In this document: one piece after another, positions 7,891 through 18,310 of the stretch
Position numbering within the stretch: the first letter of the stretch is position 1
Layout: every line of letters begins with the position of its first letter
NCBI RefSeq assembly: GCF_009857535.1
Contig: NZ_WWCS01000020.1
Span: 30,882 to 94,881 of the forward strand
Reading direction: 5' to 3'
From: Duganella margarita
GTDB taxonomy: Bacteria > Pseudomonadota > Gammaproteobacteria > Burkholderiales > Burkholderiaceae_D
Length of the DNA: 64,000 nt
Position numbers and translations under genes: made by a program
Notes under the pieces: model-generated
The model's input: only the letters and a program-made list of their open reading frames with translations
The model's database searches: none
What the model was told of the DNA's origin: nothing

Positions 7891-9009
7891 ATGGAACACT
7901 ACCAATCGTCGCAAATTCGTACCCTGAGCTACATCGAGAACGAAGACCACCCGGTCTTCGGCACGCTCGTCGAGCAGATTCTGCACCTGCTGAACTCCAA
8001 GCTGATTTTCAGCGACATCCTGATCCACCAGAACAGTCCGTTGATGCTGCGCCAGCCGAAAGGACTGGTCGCCGTCACCGACTCGCCGATCACGCGCGAG
8101 GAATTGCAGGAATTCTTCGAGGTGGTCGAGCCGAACTGGGCGGAGCGCATCCAGGACCGCGCCTTCGACCGCGCGGTCGATCTGCATACGGCCCGCATCC
8201 GCGCCAACTGCTTCAGCTTCCAGGGCCGCAAGCGGCTCGGTTGCGTGATCCGCCGCTTCCCGAAAGAACCGATGCCGCTGGCCAAGCTGGGGCTGGGTGA
8301 GCACGAGCAGAATTTCGCCAGGCTGACCAGCGGTCTGGTGCTGATCATCGGCGACACCTGCCAGGGCAAGTCGACCACCATCGCCTCGATGCTGGACGAA
8401 ATCAACAAGCACCGCTCCGGTCACATCATCACGATTGAAGATCCGGTCGAGACGCTGATCCCCCAGCGCCAGTGCGTCATCACCCAGCGCGAGGTGGGCT
8501 CCGACGGCGACGTCGAGAGCTTCTACCAGGGTGCGTTGGATGCGCTGCGCGAGCGGCCGGATGTGATCGTCATCGGCGAGATCCGCGACGCGCAGACGGC
8601 GCAGGAGGCGCTGGCGCTGTCGGAGGCCGGGCCGCTGGTGCTGGCCTCGCTGCACGCGCGTTCCACCGAGCTCGGCCTGCAGAAGATGCTGCGCCTGCTG
8701 GGCAATACCGAAGCGCAGGCGCAGGCCTTGGGGCATGCGCTGCGTGGCGTGCTGTGCCAGGCGCTGCTGCCGGCCGTGAAGGGCGAGCGCTACTATCTGG
8801 CCACCGAGTGCCTGACCAACAATCCGCAAGTGACCGAGATGATCGCCAACGGCAAGGTCTCCAACCTGCGCATCTGGATGGAAGACCAGCCGGGCGAGGG
8901 CTGCCATACGATGAACACCTCGCTGCACGCGCTGCTGGCCGAGGGCAAGATCGCGGTGCAGGATGCGCGCAACGCCACTACCGACCGGATCGGTTTCGTC
9001 GAGCCGTAA
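7891..9009 (+). CDS. PilT/PilU-like type II/IV secretion ATPase, orphan
   Basis: A 372-residue ATPase of the PilT/GspE superfamily, most like the pilus retraction ATPases. Order of motifs: N-terminal PilT-N domain (SDILIHQNSPLML), Walker A GDTCQGKSTT (usual GPTGSGKSTT), Asp box IITIEDPVE, Walker B DVIVIGEIRD, His box LASLHARS. All catalytic motifs are kept, but the Walker A spacer is unusual and the retraction-signature tail is diverged. No other pilus gene is near, so it probably serves a pilus assembled elsewhere or an accessory role like PilU. A TATAAT precedes it. It ends 3 nt from the convergent cytochrome gene. Superfamily is sure; precise subfamily is not. Confidence 0.82.
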   Translation: MEHYQSSQIRTLSYIENEDHPVFGTLVEQILHLLNSKLIFSDILIHQNSPLMLRQPKGLVAVTDSPITREELQEFFEVVEPNWAERIQDRAFDRAVDLHTARIRANCFSFQGRKRLGCVIRRFPKEPMPLAKLGLGEHEQNFARLTSGLVLIIGDTCQGKSTTIASMLDEINKHRSGHIITIEDPVETLIPQRQCVITQREVGSDGDVESFYQGALDALRERPDVIVIGEIRDAQTAQEALALSEAGPLVLASLHARSTELGLQKMLRLLGNTEAQAQALGHALRGVLCQALLPAVKGERYYLATECLTNNPQVTEMIANGKVSNLRIWMEDQPGEGCHTMNTSLHALLAEGKIAVQDARNATTDRIGFVEP

Positions 9010-9012
9010 GGC

Positions 9013-10287
9013 TTAGTCCAGCGGCACGGCGCGGAAGCGGTTGACATCGGTGGCGTTGACCGGCGGCGCGTTGTTGCCCCAGGCGCTGCGCAGGTAGGAC
9101 ACCAGCTGCGCCACTTCCAGATCATTCAACGCGTGGCTGAACGGTGGCATGCTGTACGGCCGCGGGTTGCCCGCCGTAGCCGGCGCAAAGCCGCCATTCA
9201 GCACCATGCGGATCGGATTGACGGCGTTGGTCATGATCAGCGCCTGGTTGCCGGTCAGCGGCGGATAGGCGGGCGACTGGCCCTTGCCTTCGGCGCCGTG
9301 GCACTCCGCACAATGCTTCTCATACAGTTTGGCGCCGGCGGCCAGGAAGGCGACTGCTTCCGGTGCGCCTTCGCGCTCGAAGGCAGCTGGCTTGGCCTCG
9401 GCCGGCAGCGCTTTCAGGTAGACGGCGATGGCGTTGATGTCGCCGTCATTCAGGTATTGCAGGCTTTCCTTCACCACTTCGGCCATCGGCCCGAACACGG
9501 CGGCGCGCGGCGACACGCCGGTTTTCAGCAGCGCCGCCAGATGGTCCTGTTGCCAGTCGCCGCGGGCGTTCAGCGCCGGCGCGTACCAGCCTTGCGCCGG
9601 GATCATGCCGCCGGACAGGCTTTCGCCTTCCGAGCCGCCGAGCGGATTGCGCGCGCTGTGACAGGCGCTGCAATGTCCCAGTCCCTGCACCAGGTAGGCG
9701 CCGCGATTCCAGTCCACCGACTGGTTAGTCTCCGGGCGGAATACTTCCGGCTTGAAGTACAGCATGCGCCAGGCGGCCAGCGAGATTTGCAGGCTGTACG
9801 GGAAGCGCAGCTGGTGCGGCTGGTTGGCCTGGGTCACGGCCGGCACGGTTTGCAGGTAGGCGTACAGGGCGTCGGCGTCGTCGCGCGTGATGCGGGTGTA
9901 GTTGGTGTAGGGGAAGGCTGGGTAGAGCAGGCGGCCGTCACGCGACTGGCCATGGTGCAGGGCGCGCCAGAAGTCGTCGCTCGACCACGTGCCGATGCCG
10001 GTGTTGCGGTCGGCGGTGATGTTGGGGGCGATGATCGAGCCGAACGGCGTTTGCAGCGCGCGGCCGCCGGCATAGGGCTGGCCGCCGCGCGTGGTGTGGC
10101 AGGCCATGCAGTCGCCGGCTTTGGCGAGGTAGGCGCCACGGGCGAGGCGCTCATCGGCCGCCAGCGCGGCGGTGGCGGCGGAGGGCGGACTATCGTCTGG
10201 CCGGCGGAACTGCATGGCCAGCAGGACTGCGGCGACCACAGCGGCGATCAGCGCGGCGGCCATAACGGTATAAACGATTTTCCTCAT
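9013..10287 (-). CDS. Membrane-anchored triheme c-type cytochrome (alcohol/gluconate dehydrogenase cytochrome-subunit type)
   Basis: A 424-residue periplasmic cytochrome with an N-terminal membrane anchor (IVYTVMAAALIAAVVAAVLL). Three CxxCH haem attachment sites are visible: CMACH, CSACH and CAECH. Spacing and surrounding sequence (GGRALQTPFGSIIAPNITAD, GAYLVQGLGHCSACH, NDGDINAIAVYLK) match the triheme subunit that passes electrons from membrane-bound alcohol, aldehyde or gluconate dehydrogenases to ubiquinone. The start overlaps the stop of the upstream diheme cytochrome by 4 nt (ATGA), so the two are translationally coupled. No dehydrogenase catalytic subunit is adjacent, so the electron donor is unknown. 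Confidence 0.88.
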   Translation of the reverse strand: MRKIVYTVMAAALIAAVVAAVLLAMQFRRPDDSPPSAATAALAADERLARGAYLAKAGDCMACHTTRGGQPYAGGRALQTPFGSIIAPNITADRNTGIGTWSSDDFWRALHHGQSRDGRLLYPAFPYTNYTRITRDDADALYAYLQTVPAVTQANQPHQLRFPYSLQISLAAWRMLYFKPEVFRPETNQSVDWNRGAYLVQGLGHCSACHSARNPLGGSEGESLSGGMIPAQGWYAPALNARGDWQQDHLAALLKTGVSPRAAVFGPMAEVVKESLQYLNDGDINAIAVYLKALPAEAKPAAFEREGAPEAVAFLAAGAKLYEKHCAECHGAEGKGQSPAYPPLTGNQALIMTNAVNPIRMVLNGGFAPATAGNPRPYSMPPFSHALNDLEVAQLVSYLRSAWGNNAPPVNATDVNRFRAVPLD

Positions 10288-10982
10288 TTGGCGCCTCCGG
10301 CCGGCGGAACGCTGCCGCAGGCGATCGGCAGCGGCAAGGGGATGCTGGCGGCGGGGCGGGCGGCGGCGTCTGGCGTTTGCTTGCTGAGCCAGGACGACAC
10401 GGCGGCGACATCGCTATCGCTCAGGCGGGCGGCGATGGTGGCCATGCAGTCGGGCGCGGTGGCGCGGCGGCTCTTGTTCTTCCAGTTGCCGAACTGGGCG
10501 TTGATGTAGTCGCTGGGCAGCCCCAGCAGTCCTGGGATGGCCGGCTCAACGCCGGTCAGTGCCGCGCCATGGCAACTGACGCAGGCCGGGATTTTCTTCA
10601 GCGGATCGCCCTGCCGCACCAGCGCCTCGCCGCGCGCCACTTGTGCCGCCGATGCATTGCTGCCGCTGCCAGGCGGTGGCGGCGGGTAGGGGGGATGCTG
10701 GGCGGCGAAGTAATCGGCAATCTCGCGCAGGTAAGCGTCCGACAGGTTGCCGACCATATAGGTCATCATCGGATAATGCCGGTGGCCGTCGCGGAAATGG
10801 CGCAGCTGGTTGTACAGGTAGCCGGACGGCTTGCCGGCGATGCGCGGGAAATAAGCATCGCCGCGCTCCTTGACGCTATGACAGGACAGGCAGGCGGCAA
10901 TCCGCTGTTCCAGCGTATCGGCTGGTGGCAGCGGTGCGGCGGCGAGTGCGGCGGCGAAACCCAAGGCGGAAAAAATCGGCAT
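10284..10982 (-). CDS. Diheme c-type cytochrome (cytochrome c4-like), exported
   Basis: A 232-residue cytochrome with a signal peptide (SALGFAAALAAAPLPPADT) and two haem sites, CLSCH and CVSCH, each starting one of two cytochrome c class I domains. A Pro-rich linker (HPPYPPPPPG) joins the domains. The FPRIAGKPSGYLYNQLRHFRDG segment is characteristic of cytochrome c4-type proteins. It likely shuttles electrons in the periplasm with the triheme protein encoded immediately downstream, with which it overlaps by 4 nt. The Met axial ligand of the first domain is probably in YPMMTYMVGNL. Confidence 0.87.
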   Translation of the reverse strand: MPIFSALGFAAALAAAPLPPADTLEQRIAACLSCHSVKERGDAYFPRIAGKPSGYLYNQLRHFRDGHRHYPMMTYMVGNLSDAYLREIADYFAAQHPPYPPPPPGSGSNASAAQVARGEALVRQGDPLKKIPACVSCHGAALTGVEPAIPGLLGLPSDYINAQFGNWKNKSRRATAPDCMATIAARLSDSDVAAVSSWLSKQTPDAAARPAASIPLPLPIACGSVPPAGGAK

Positions 10983-11020
10983 ACCCCTCCTGATACAGGC
11001 GGCGCATGGCGGCCGCGCGT

Positions 11021-11692
11021 CTAGGATAACCCGGTTTTAGGTGGTTTTGGCAATTTGACAGCTTTTAGGGGCGGCAACTTGTTGCCCAGCCCAAGCCAGT
11101 GCCGGTAGACCCGCAGCGCCACCTGGGCATCGTCGGCCGCATACAGAATCTGTTTTTCGTTCAGACGCGGCAACGCCCAGTTGGTGGTGGAAATCTTTTT
11201 GGATTTTTGCAACTTGCGGCCGAAGAATTTGGCCACCGCCGTCTTGGCGCCGAGGTCGTTGCGTTGACCGGGTGTGCGCAGTGCAACCGACAGGTCGACC
11301 ACGCCGGCGGTGCGGATATCCAGCTTGGCGTGCAGGCGCTTGACGTCGTCCGACAGGCCAAAACCTATCTTCAGCGGCAACGGGCGCTCCAGAATCGCCA
11401 GCAGCATGGCGCGGATGTGCGGCTCGGTGCTGGCGCCGATCTGGAACAGATACGCCTTGTTATCGGTGGCGAACTGGATCAGGTGCGGCCCGGTGGAGGT
11501 TTCGCCCCGCGTAAAGGTCGGCTTGGATTCGGTATCGAAGCCGATGGCGTCGCTGGCCAGCAGGGCGTCGCGCGCGGCGACGGCCTGTTCCGGCGTCACC
11601 ACCATGTGCACATCGGCGATCTGGATGCCGAGATACGGCGGCAGCTCTTCTTCTGCCGCCGCTGCCATGGGCTGATGGTCCAACTCAGCCAA
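11021..11692 (-). CDS. 3'-5' exonuclease, RNase D/DEDD family
   Basis: A 223-residue single-domain DEDD exonuclease. Exo I is AIGFDTESKPTF (Asp and Glu), Exo II is KIGFGLSDDVKRL (Asp), and Exo III is YAADDAQVALRVY (Tyr and Asp), so all four metal-binding acidic residues are present and the DEDDy variant is indicated. It lacks the HRDC domains of full-length RNase D, so a role in RNA 3'-end trimming or DNA repair cannot be decided. The gene starts 1 nt after the ProQ-like gene ends and is surely cotranscribed with it, which makes an RNA-related role more attractive. Confidence 0.85.
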   Translation of the reverse strand: MAELDHQPMAAAAEEELPPYLGIQIADVHMVVTPEQAVAARDALLASDAIGFDTESKPTFTRGETSTGPHLIQFATDNKAYLFQIGASTEPHIRAMLLAILERPLPLKIGFGLSDDVKRLHAKLDIRTAGVVDLSVALRTPGQRNDLGAKTAVAKFFGRKLQKSKKISTTNWALPRLNEKQILYAADDAQVALRVYRHWLGLGNKLPPLKAVKLPKPPKTGLS

Positions 11693-11693
11693 C

Positions 11694-12173
11694 TCAGCTC
11701 TTTTTGGCGAACTTCGCGGCCAGCTGGTTCAGCTTGTCAGCGTGCACGCGGGCAGCTTCCTCGGCGGCCTTGGCTTCGCGTTCAGCCTTCTTGCGGTCGG
11801 CTTCTTTCTTGAAACGCTCCTGCAGCACCTGGGTCGCGTGGGCGCGGTGGGTGTCGGTCACTTCAGCGCCAGGGGTGCCGTCCAGGTCGTGACGGACCTT
11901 GGCTTTTTCCATGACTTTCAGATAGCGCAGCGAGCCGGTATGGATGCCCAGCGCAGTGCGCATGGTTTTGCGATCCAGCTCGGGCATGACGGCCAGCAGC
12001 TGCTTGTCGATTCCGATGCTCAGAGGCAGGAAATCGCGGAAAGCAGGGAATTGGGTTTGCAGGTGTTTCAGCAGGCTGCGCGGGGTTTGAGCGGCAGGTG
12101 CCGGCGCGGAGGCAGCGGTGGCTGGCTCAGTGGCCGGTGGCTGGGGGGTAAGACTAGTGTTCATCGACTTCAT
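11694..12173 (-). CDS. ProQ/FinO family RNA chaperone
   Basis: A 159-residue protein with a Pro/Ala-rich N-terminal tail (residues 1-33), a central ProQ/FinO RNA-binding domain (about 34-110: LLKHLQTQFPAF, LPLSIGIDKQLL, RTALGIHTGSLRYLKVM) and a charged helical C-terminal tail (KKEADRKKAEREAKAAEE). FinO-domain proteins bind structured sRNAs and mRNA 3' ends. It forms a tight pair with the downstream exonuclease gene. The start could be at 12173 (MKSMNTS) or three codons in. It lacks the C-terminal Tudor-like domain of E. coli ProQ, which is common in betaproteobacterial forms. Confidence 0.86.
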   Translation of the reverse strand: MKSMNTSLTPQPPATEPATAASAPAPAAQTPRSLLKHLQTQFPAFRDFLPLSIGIDKQLLAVMPELDRKTMRTALGIHTGSLRYLKVMEKAKVRHDLDGTPGAEVTDTHRAHATQVLQERFKKEADRKKAEREAKAAEEAARVHADKLNQLAAKFAKKS

Positions 12174-12307
12174 AGGTTAAGCAACAACCGTCAGCATATC
12201 ATGCTGCCCAACGGATTGCAGTGCCTTTTGGGCTACTGTAGCGAATTGCTCATGCTTAGAATGGTGTTAAGACCTCTTGCAAACGTGCGTAGGCGCCCTA
12301 AATTGTG

Positions 12308-12313
12308 TATAAT
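12308..12313 (+). promoter_or_regulatory. Candidate -10 element of a transcript upstream of rpoD
   Basis: A perfect TATAAT, but no good -35 at 16-18 bp; TTGCAA at 12277 is 25 bp away. It is the only convincing promoter element in the 407-bp gap between proQ and rpoD and would initiate near 12320. Confidence 0.4.
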
Positions 12314-12319
12314 GCTCGA

Positions 12320-12465
12320 CGCACCAACGGCAGGACGGTGTGATTCAGCTTGGTACAGGATGCGATTCGGATGGTCTGACCAAGGGCTTTTAGCCCTTCT
12401 CATTTGCCCTTCTCATTCTTCCCTGAAAAGAGAAACAAGCCCGTGGCAGGATGCGGGCTTTTTTT
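12320..12465 (+). ncRNA. Candidate small RNA or attenuated leader upstream of rpoD
   Basis: The stretch between the TATAAT and a strong intrinsic terminator (12437-12465) would give a transcript of roughly 145 nt with no credible ORF. It contains a hairpin AAGGGC-TTTTA-GCCCTT near 12382-12398 and a twice-repeated CCCTTCTCATT motif. It matches no RNA family I recognise (not 6S, SRP RNA or a known riboswitch). It could be an independent sRNA or the prematurely terminated leader of rpoD. Confidence 0.3.
12437..12465 (+). terminator. Intrinsic terminator inside the rpoD upstream region
   Basis: Perfect stem AAGCCCG / CGGGCTT (12437-12443 with 12454-12460), 10-nt loop, followed by seven T. Confidence 0.75.
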
Positions 12466-12504
12466 ATTCCGCAGAAAATCGTCAGCTAAATTACAACATT
12501 TCCA

Positions 12505-12545
12505 CCCCAGCGCACCTTCGCGGTCGGCGCGGGGTCTGCTTTTTT
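12505..12545 (+). terminator. Second terminator-like hairpin just upstream of rpoD
   Basis: CCCC-a-GCGC (12505-12513) pairs with GCGCGGGG (12527-12534) with one bulged A, followed by TCTGC and six T, ending 36 nt before the rpoD start codon. A terminator so close to a start codon suggests attenuation or a processed leader. Confidence 0.5.
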
Positions 12546-12580
12546 GTAATTTTCCGGCGCATAGCATTGAGAGATTTCTA

Positions 12581-15052
<2,472 letters not shown>

Positions 15053-15071
15053 GGTTCAGCGAAGCAAGCAG

Positions 15072-15100
15072 AAAGGGAGGCCTCGTGCCTCCCTTTTTTT
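15072..15100 (+). terminator. rpoD terminator
   Basis: Stem AAAGGGAGGC / GCCTCCCTTT with a 5-nt loop, running into seven T. Confidence 0.9.
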
Positions 15101-15141
15101 CATGCTAGCATTGCCAAATTAAAAACTTGGCTGCTTAGATA

Positions 15142-16218
15142 ATGGATGAACCGCAATTGCTGAAGCCGCGTTACCGCACCATGTGGCTGGGCGTGCTGGC
15201 GGGGCTGGCGTCGATGATGCTGGCGTGGACTTTGCACCGGATGCTGGCGGCCAGCCAGCGCCTGCCTGGCGATACGGTCTTCACCGATCATTCCGACTCG
15301 CCTATGTGGCTGCTGATCCAGCTGGTAGACCTGGCTGGCGGCGTGGCGGCCGGCATGGCTGCCGCGCACTGGTCGCAACGCTGGTCGTGGCGGGCGGTGG
15401 CGGGCGTGCTGGCGGTGCTGGTGATGAACGGGTTGATGGAGACGCCATCTTCGCATGACGGTTTCCGTATGCTGATGTCGTTTCTGGCCAGTCCGGTGGG
15501 CCTGCTGCTGGGCGCCTGCTACTACCGCCATCTGGAACGCACGCGGCCAGAGGTTCATGTGCCGCCGGTGTCCATCGATCACTTGCAGGTGCCGGATACG
15601 CCGTACAACGAGGCCGTCGTGGTGGGTGCGCTGTGTTTCGGCTATTTCATCCTCGGCTCGACCATTGCGGTGTTTTCTCAAGGCGGCACGCAGGCGTTTT
15701 CCGATAACAGCCTGCTGGCGATCGTGGTGCTGGAGCTGATGCTCGGCGCCTGTGCGCTGGGCGTGCTGTATGCGCGCGGCTACCCGCTGCGGACCTTGTT
15801 GCCAAGGCCATCGTGGGGCGGCGCGCTGATTGGCGCCGGCTTGTATATGTTGACGGTGGGCTGCAATGTGCTGGTCACTGGTTTTGCATCGGACGATCTG
15901 ACGCAGCCGGTTCAACGCCTGCTGGAAGGGCAGCGTTCGATGAGCGCGTTGCTGCTGCTGTCGCTGGTCAACGGCGTGTATGAGGAAGTCTTTTTGCTGG
16001 CCTTCCTGCAACGCGGCTTGCGCCGGCTGGGCGGCTCCAATGCGGTGGGCGTGGTGTTGCTGGTGCGGATGCTGTATCACACCTATCAGGGGCCGCTCGG
16101 CTTGCTGTCGGTAGCGTTCTTCGGCTTGGTGGTCGGCGTTTATTACTGGCGCAGCGGCCGGCTGTTTCCGGTCATCGTCGCGCACATCGTGGCGGATGTG
16201 TCCGCGCTGGCGTCGTGA
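15142..16218 (+). CDS. CPBP family intramembrane glutamic endopeptidase-like protein
   Basis: A 358-residue polytopic membrane protein. Hydrophobic segments cover most of residues 12-30, 50-70, 85-115, 155-180, 190-205, 220-250 and 265-350. The CPBP (type II CAAX prenyl protease/Abi) motifs are in the C-terminal third: Glu281-Glu282 in YEEVFLL, His313 in RMLYH, and His348 in AHIVAD. The Arg expected in the EExxxR motif is Leu here and the Phe of FxxxH is Arg, so activity is not assured. CPBP proteins act in membrane proteolysis and bacteriocin immunity. It sits directly after the rpoD terminator. Confidence 0.75.
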   Translation: MDEPQLLKPRYRTMWLGVLAGLASMMLAWTLHRMLAASQRLPGDTVFTDHSDSPMWLLIQLVDLAGGVAAGMAAAHWSQRWSWRAVAGVLAVLVMNGLMETPSSHDGFRMLMSFLASPVGLLLGACYYRHLERTRPEVHVPPVSIDHLQVPDTPYNEAVVVGALCFGYFILGSTIAVFSQGGTQAFSDNSLLAIVVLELMLGACALGVLYARGYPLRTLLPRPSWGGALIGAGLYMLTVGCNVLVTGFASDDLTQPVQRLLEGQRSMSALLLLSLVNGVYEEVFLLAFLQRGLRRLGGSNAVGVVLLVRMLYHTYQGPLGLLSVAFFGLVVGVYYWRSGRLFPVIVAHIVADVSALAS

Positions 16219-16243
16219 TGTGTTTAAAACTCAGGGGAGCGTG

Positions 16244-16720
16244 ATGAAAAAACTGTGGTTGATTTTGATGAGCCTGTCCGCCTCCGCCATGGCGCAGGAT
16301 ATCGTGCTCACCGGCCGGCTGGAATCTGCTACCGTGATACCGTTTGGCGTGGACAGCTGCAAATCGCAGAGCGGCAGCACGCCGAACGCCGGCGGCAGCA
16401 CGCGGGTGACGATCTCCAACGCCTGCGGCTGCCAGGAGATCAAGCTGAAAGTGGAGCAGGTCTACGCCGGCTCGAGCGCCAGGCCGGGCGAGGTGGTAAC
16501 CGTGCATACCGATCTGGGCGAGTGGTGCAAGCCGTCGCTGCCGGTGACGCGTGATCCGGTGCTGGTGCATGCGCGGGGCGATGGCCTGTTCTACTGGTCG
16601 GCATTGACCAGCCAGGACGGCGCGCTGTACTTCGAGCCGGCGCGCCTGGCGCTCAAGGGCGTTACGCCGCGCAAGGAACTGGCGCCACTGAATGCACTGC
16701 CGGAGATGCTGAAACAATAA
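16244..16720 (+). CDS. Exported protein of unknown function
   Basis: A 158-residue protein with a clear signal peptide (MKKLWLILMSLSASAMAQ). The mature part has at least four cysteines (DSCKSQ, ACGCQE, EWCKPS), suggesting disulfides in the periplasm, and reads as a small beta-rich domain. I recognise no family. The ATG at 16244 has AGGGGAG upstream and gives the signal peptide at the N-terminus. It is likely in an operon with the CPBP gene (25 nt upstream) and the GFA gene (10 nt downstream). Confidence 0.72.
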   Translation: MKKLWLILMSLSASAMAQDIVLTGRLESATVIPFGVDSCKSQSGSTPNAGGSTRVTISNACGCQEIKLKVEQVYAGSSARPGEVVTVHTDLGEWCKPSLPVTRDPVLVHARGDGLFYWSALTSQDGALYFEPARLALKGVTPRKELAPLNALPEMLKQ

Positions 16721-16730
16721 GGAGGCGACC

Positions 16731-17111
16731 ATGGGAGATTGCGGCGACCTGCACGGCAGCTGTTTATGCGGCGGCATACGTTATCGCGCCGCGCTGCCGG
16801 TCTTTCACGCCAGCCACTGCTACTGCTCCATGTGTCAGAAGCAGCATGGCGCGGCTGCGGGATCGTATGCCAATGTCGCCAGCGCCGGCCTGGTGATCGA
16901 GCAGGGCGCGCAGCTGGTCACCGAGTACGCCTCGTCCGATGACGGCCGCCGCGACTTCTGTCGCGTCTGCGGCTCGACTCTGTTCTGGCGCAGCACAGCG
17001 TCGCCGGACCGCATCGCCATTGCGCTTGGCACGCTGGAGCCGGAATACAGCGGACCGGTCGAGCGCGAACTGTTTGTCGAAAACAAGCCTGCCTGGCTGC
17101 CGTGCGGATAG
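16731..17111 (+). CDS. GFA (glutathione-dependent formaldehyde-activating enzyme-like) zinc protein
   Basis: A 126-residue GFA/CENP-V-domain protein. The two zinc sites are visible as SCLCGG, then CYCSMCQK, then CRVCGSTLFW. It keeps the FVENKPAWLP-type tail of the family. The formaldehyde-glutathione role of the founding member has been questioned, and most small GFA proteins have no known substrate. A strong AAGGAGG lies ahead of the ATG. No formaldehyde dehydrogenase is near, so the original function is not supported by context. Confidence 0.88.
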   Translation: MGDCGDLHGSCLCGGIRYRAALPVFHASHCYCSMCQKQHGAAAGSYANVASAGLVIEQGAQLVTEYASSDDGRRDFCRVCGSTLFWRSTASPDRIAIALGTLEPEYSGPVERELFVENKPAWLPCG

Positions 17112-17122
17112 GTCAGCCCCGG

Positions 17123-18214
17123 TCAGTCCCGGTCAGGGCGGCAAATAATGTGCAGCGCGGTGCCGGCGCCGACGCTGACGGTCAGCGTGCCGCCCAGCGC
17201 GCTCAGGCGCTGACGCATGGCGTTCAGTGCTGCCGCCTCGGCCGGGTAGGAGGCGCCGGGAGGGCGGTCGCCGCTGAGCGTGATGGCGATCTGCGACGTG
17301 CACAGGCTCAGTTCCACCTGCAACAGCCGGGCGCTGGTGCTCAGGTATTCCAGGCCGGTCTGGATAATATGAAACAAGGCGCTGACGGTCTGTGGCGACA
17401 GCACCGCGCGGTCGTCCAGCACGCGCAACGCGCATTGCAGGCCCTGGCGCCGCGCAATCTGCTGCAACTGCCATTCGATGGCGGCGCTCAAACCGAGCTC
17501 CAATGTCGCCGGATGCAATTCGTTGATGATATGGCGCACGGCGTCGATGCTGGCGTCCAGCGTCGCCAGCGCCTGCACGGCGCGTTCGTGCAGCAGCGGC
17601 TGCGTGGTGCCGGTGCGCGCGTGCAGCATGGCGATGTCCAGCTTGAGCGCCACCAGATTCTGCGCCAGGTTGTCGCGCATGCTGGTGGCCAGGCGGCGGT
17701 GCTGGTTTTCGGTGGCGTCCTGCCGTTCGCCGGCGATCTGCTGCGCCAACTGCAGCGCGTCGGCCAGCGCGGTTTCCTTGCGCTGGCGCTCGGTGATGTC
17801 CAGACTGCTGCCGATCAGCAGATAGGGCTGACCGCCGGCGTCATAGACCGGGTGCTTATAGGTCAGCATCAGCCGGGTTTCCTGCAGGCCTGCGTGCCAC
17901 AGCGGCACTTCCTCGATGACGGTTTCGCCCCGATCGAACGCCATGCGGTCGTACTGGTGGTGCAGGCTGAGCTGCTCTGGCGGGAACACCCCGGCGCCAT
18001 CCTGGCCGGCGATGTCTTCAAAACGCACGCCCCACATCGCTTCGCATGCCGGATTCATCATCACCACGCGCGAGGCGGCGTCCTTGACGAACAGCGGCTG
18101 GGGCATCATCGACACCACCCGGCGTACTTCCTCGCTACTGATGGAGCCTTCCTTGAATCCGGTGAAAAGACGCTGCAAGTCTGCATTGGGTGGCAAGTTC
18201 GGCAGGCGAGGCAT
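17123..18214 (-). CDS. PAS-domain protein with a degenerate NarL-type histidine kinase core
   Basis: About 363 residues from the ATG at 18214 (a TTG six codons upstream is an alternative). Residues about 25-140 form a PAS domain (PQPLFVKDAASRVVMMNPACEAMWG, ending SLDITERQRK). The following region aligns with HisKA_3, but the phosphoacceptor motif LHD reads MRD, so the His position is Arg180 (RRLATSMRDNLAQNLVALKLDI). The HATPase N-box (normally E-LTN-KH) is also replaced (IIQTGLEYLSTSA). The Gly-rich ATP lid is poor. It should not phosphorylate a partner, yet the frame is clean. No response regulator is adjacent, which fits a scaffold or PAS-sensing role. Confidence 0.75.
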   Translation of the reverse strand: MPRLPNLPPNADLQRLFTGFKEGSISSEEVRRVVSMMPQPLFVKDAASRVVMMNPACEAMWGVRFEDIAGQDGAGVFPPEQLSLHHQYDRMAFDRGETVIEEVPLWHAGLQETRLMLTYKHPVYDAGGQPYLLIGSSLDITERQRKETALADALQLAQQIAGERQDATENQHRRLATSMRDNLAQNLVALKLDIAMLHARTGTTQPLLHERAVQALATLDASIDAVRHIINELHPATLELGLSAAIEWQLQQIARRQGLQCALRVLDDRAVLSPQTVSALFHIIQTGLEYLSTSARLLQVELSLCTSQIAITLSGDRPPGASYPAEAAALNAMRQRLSALGGTLTVSVGAGTALHIICRPDRD

Positions 18215-18310
18215 AAGTGTTTCACTCAGCAAATGTTTCGCCGATTATAATGTGAAATTGCGAAATTGTCATGTAAAAATAGAAACACCCCGACTAGCGG
18301 TAATGTCGTC

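Noticed and set aside
12404..12580. Upstream extension of RpoD by 59 residues
   Set aside because: It would cover a terminator hairpin and has no similarity to sigma factors; the ATG at 12581 matches the family start.
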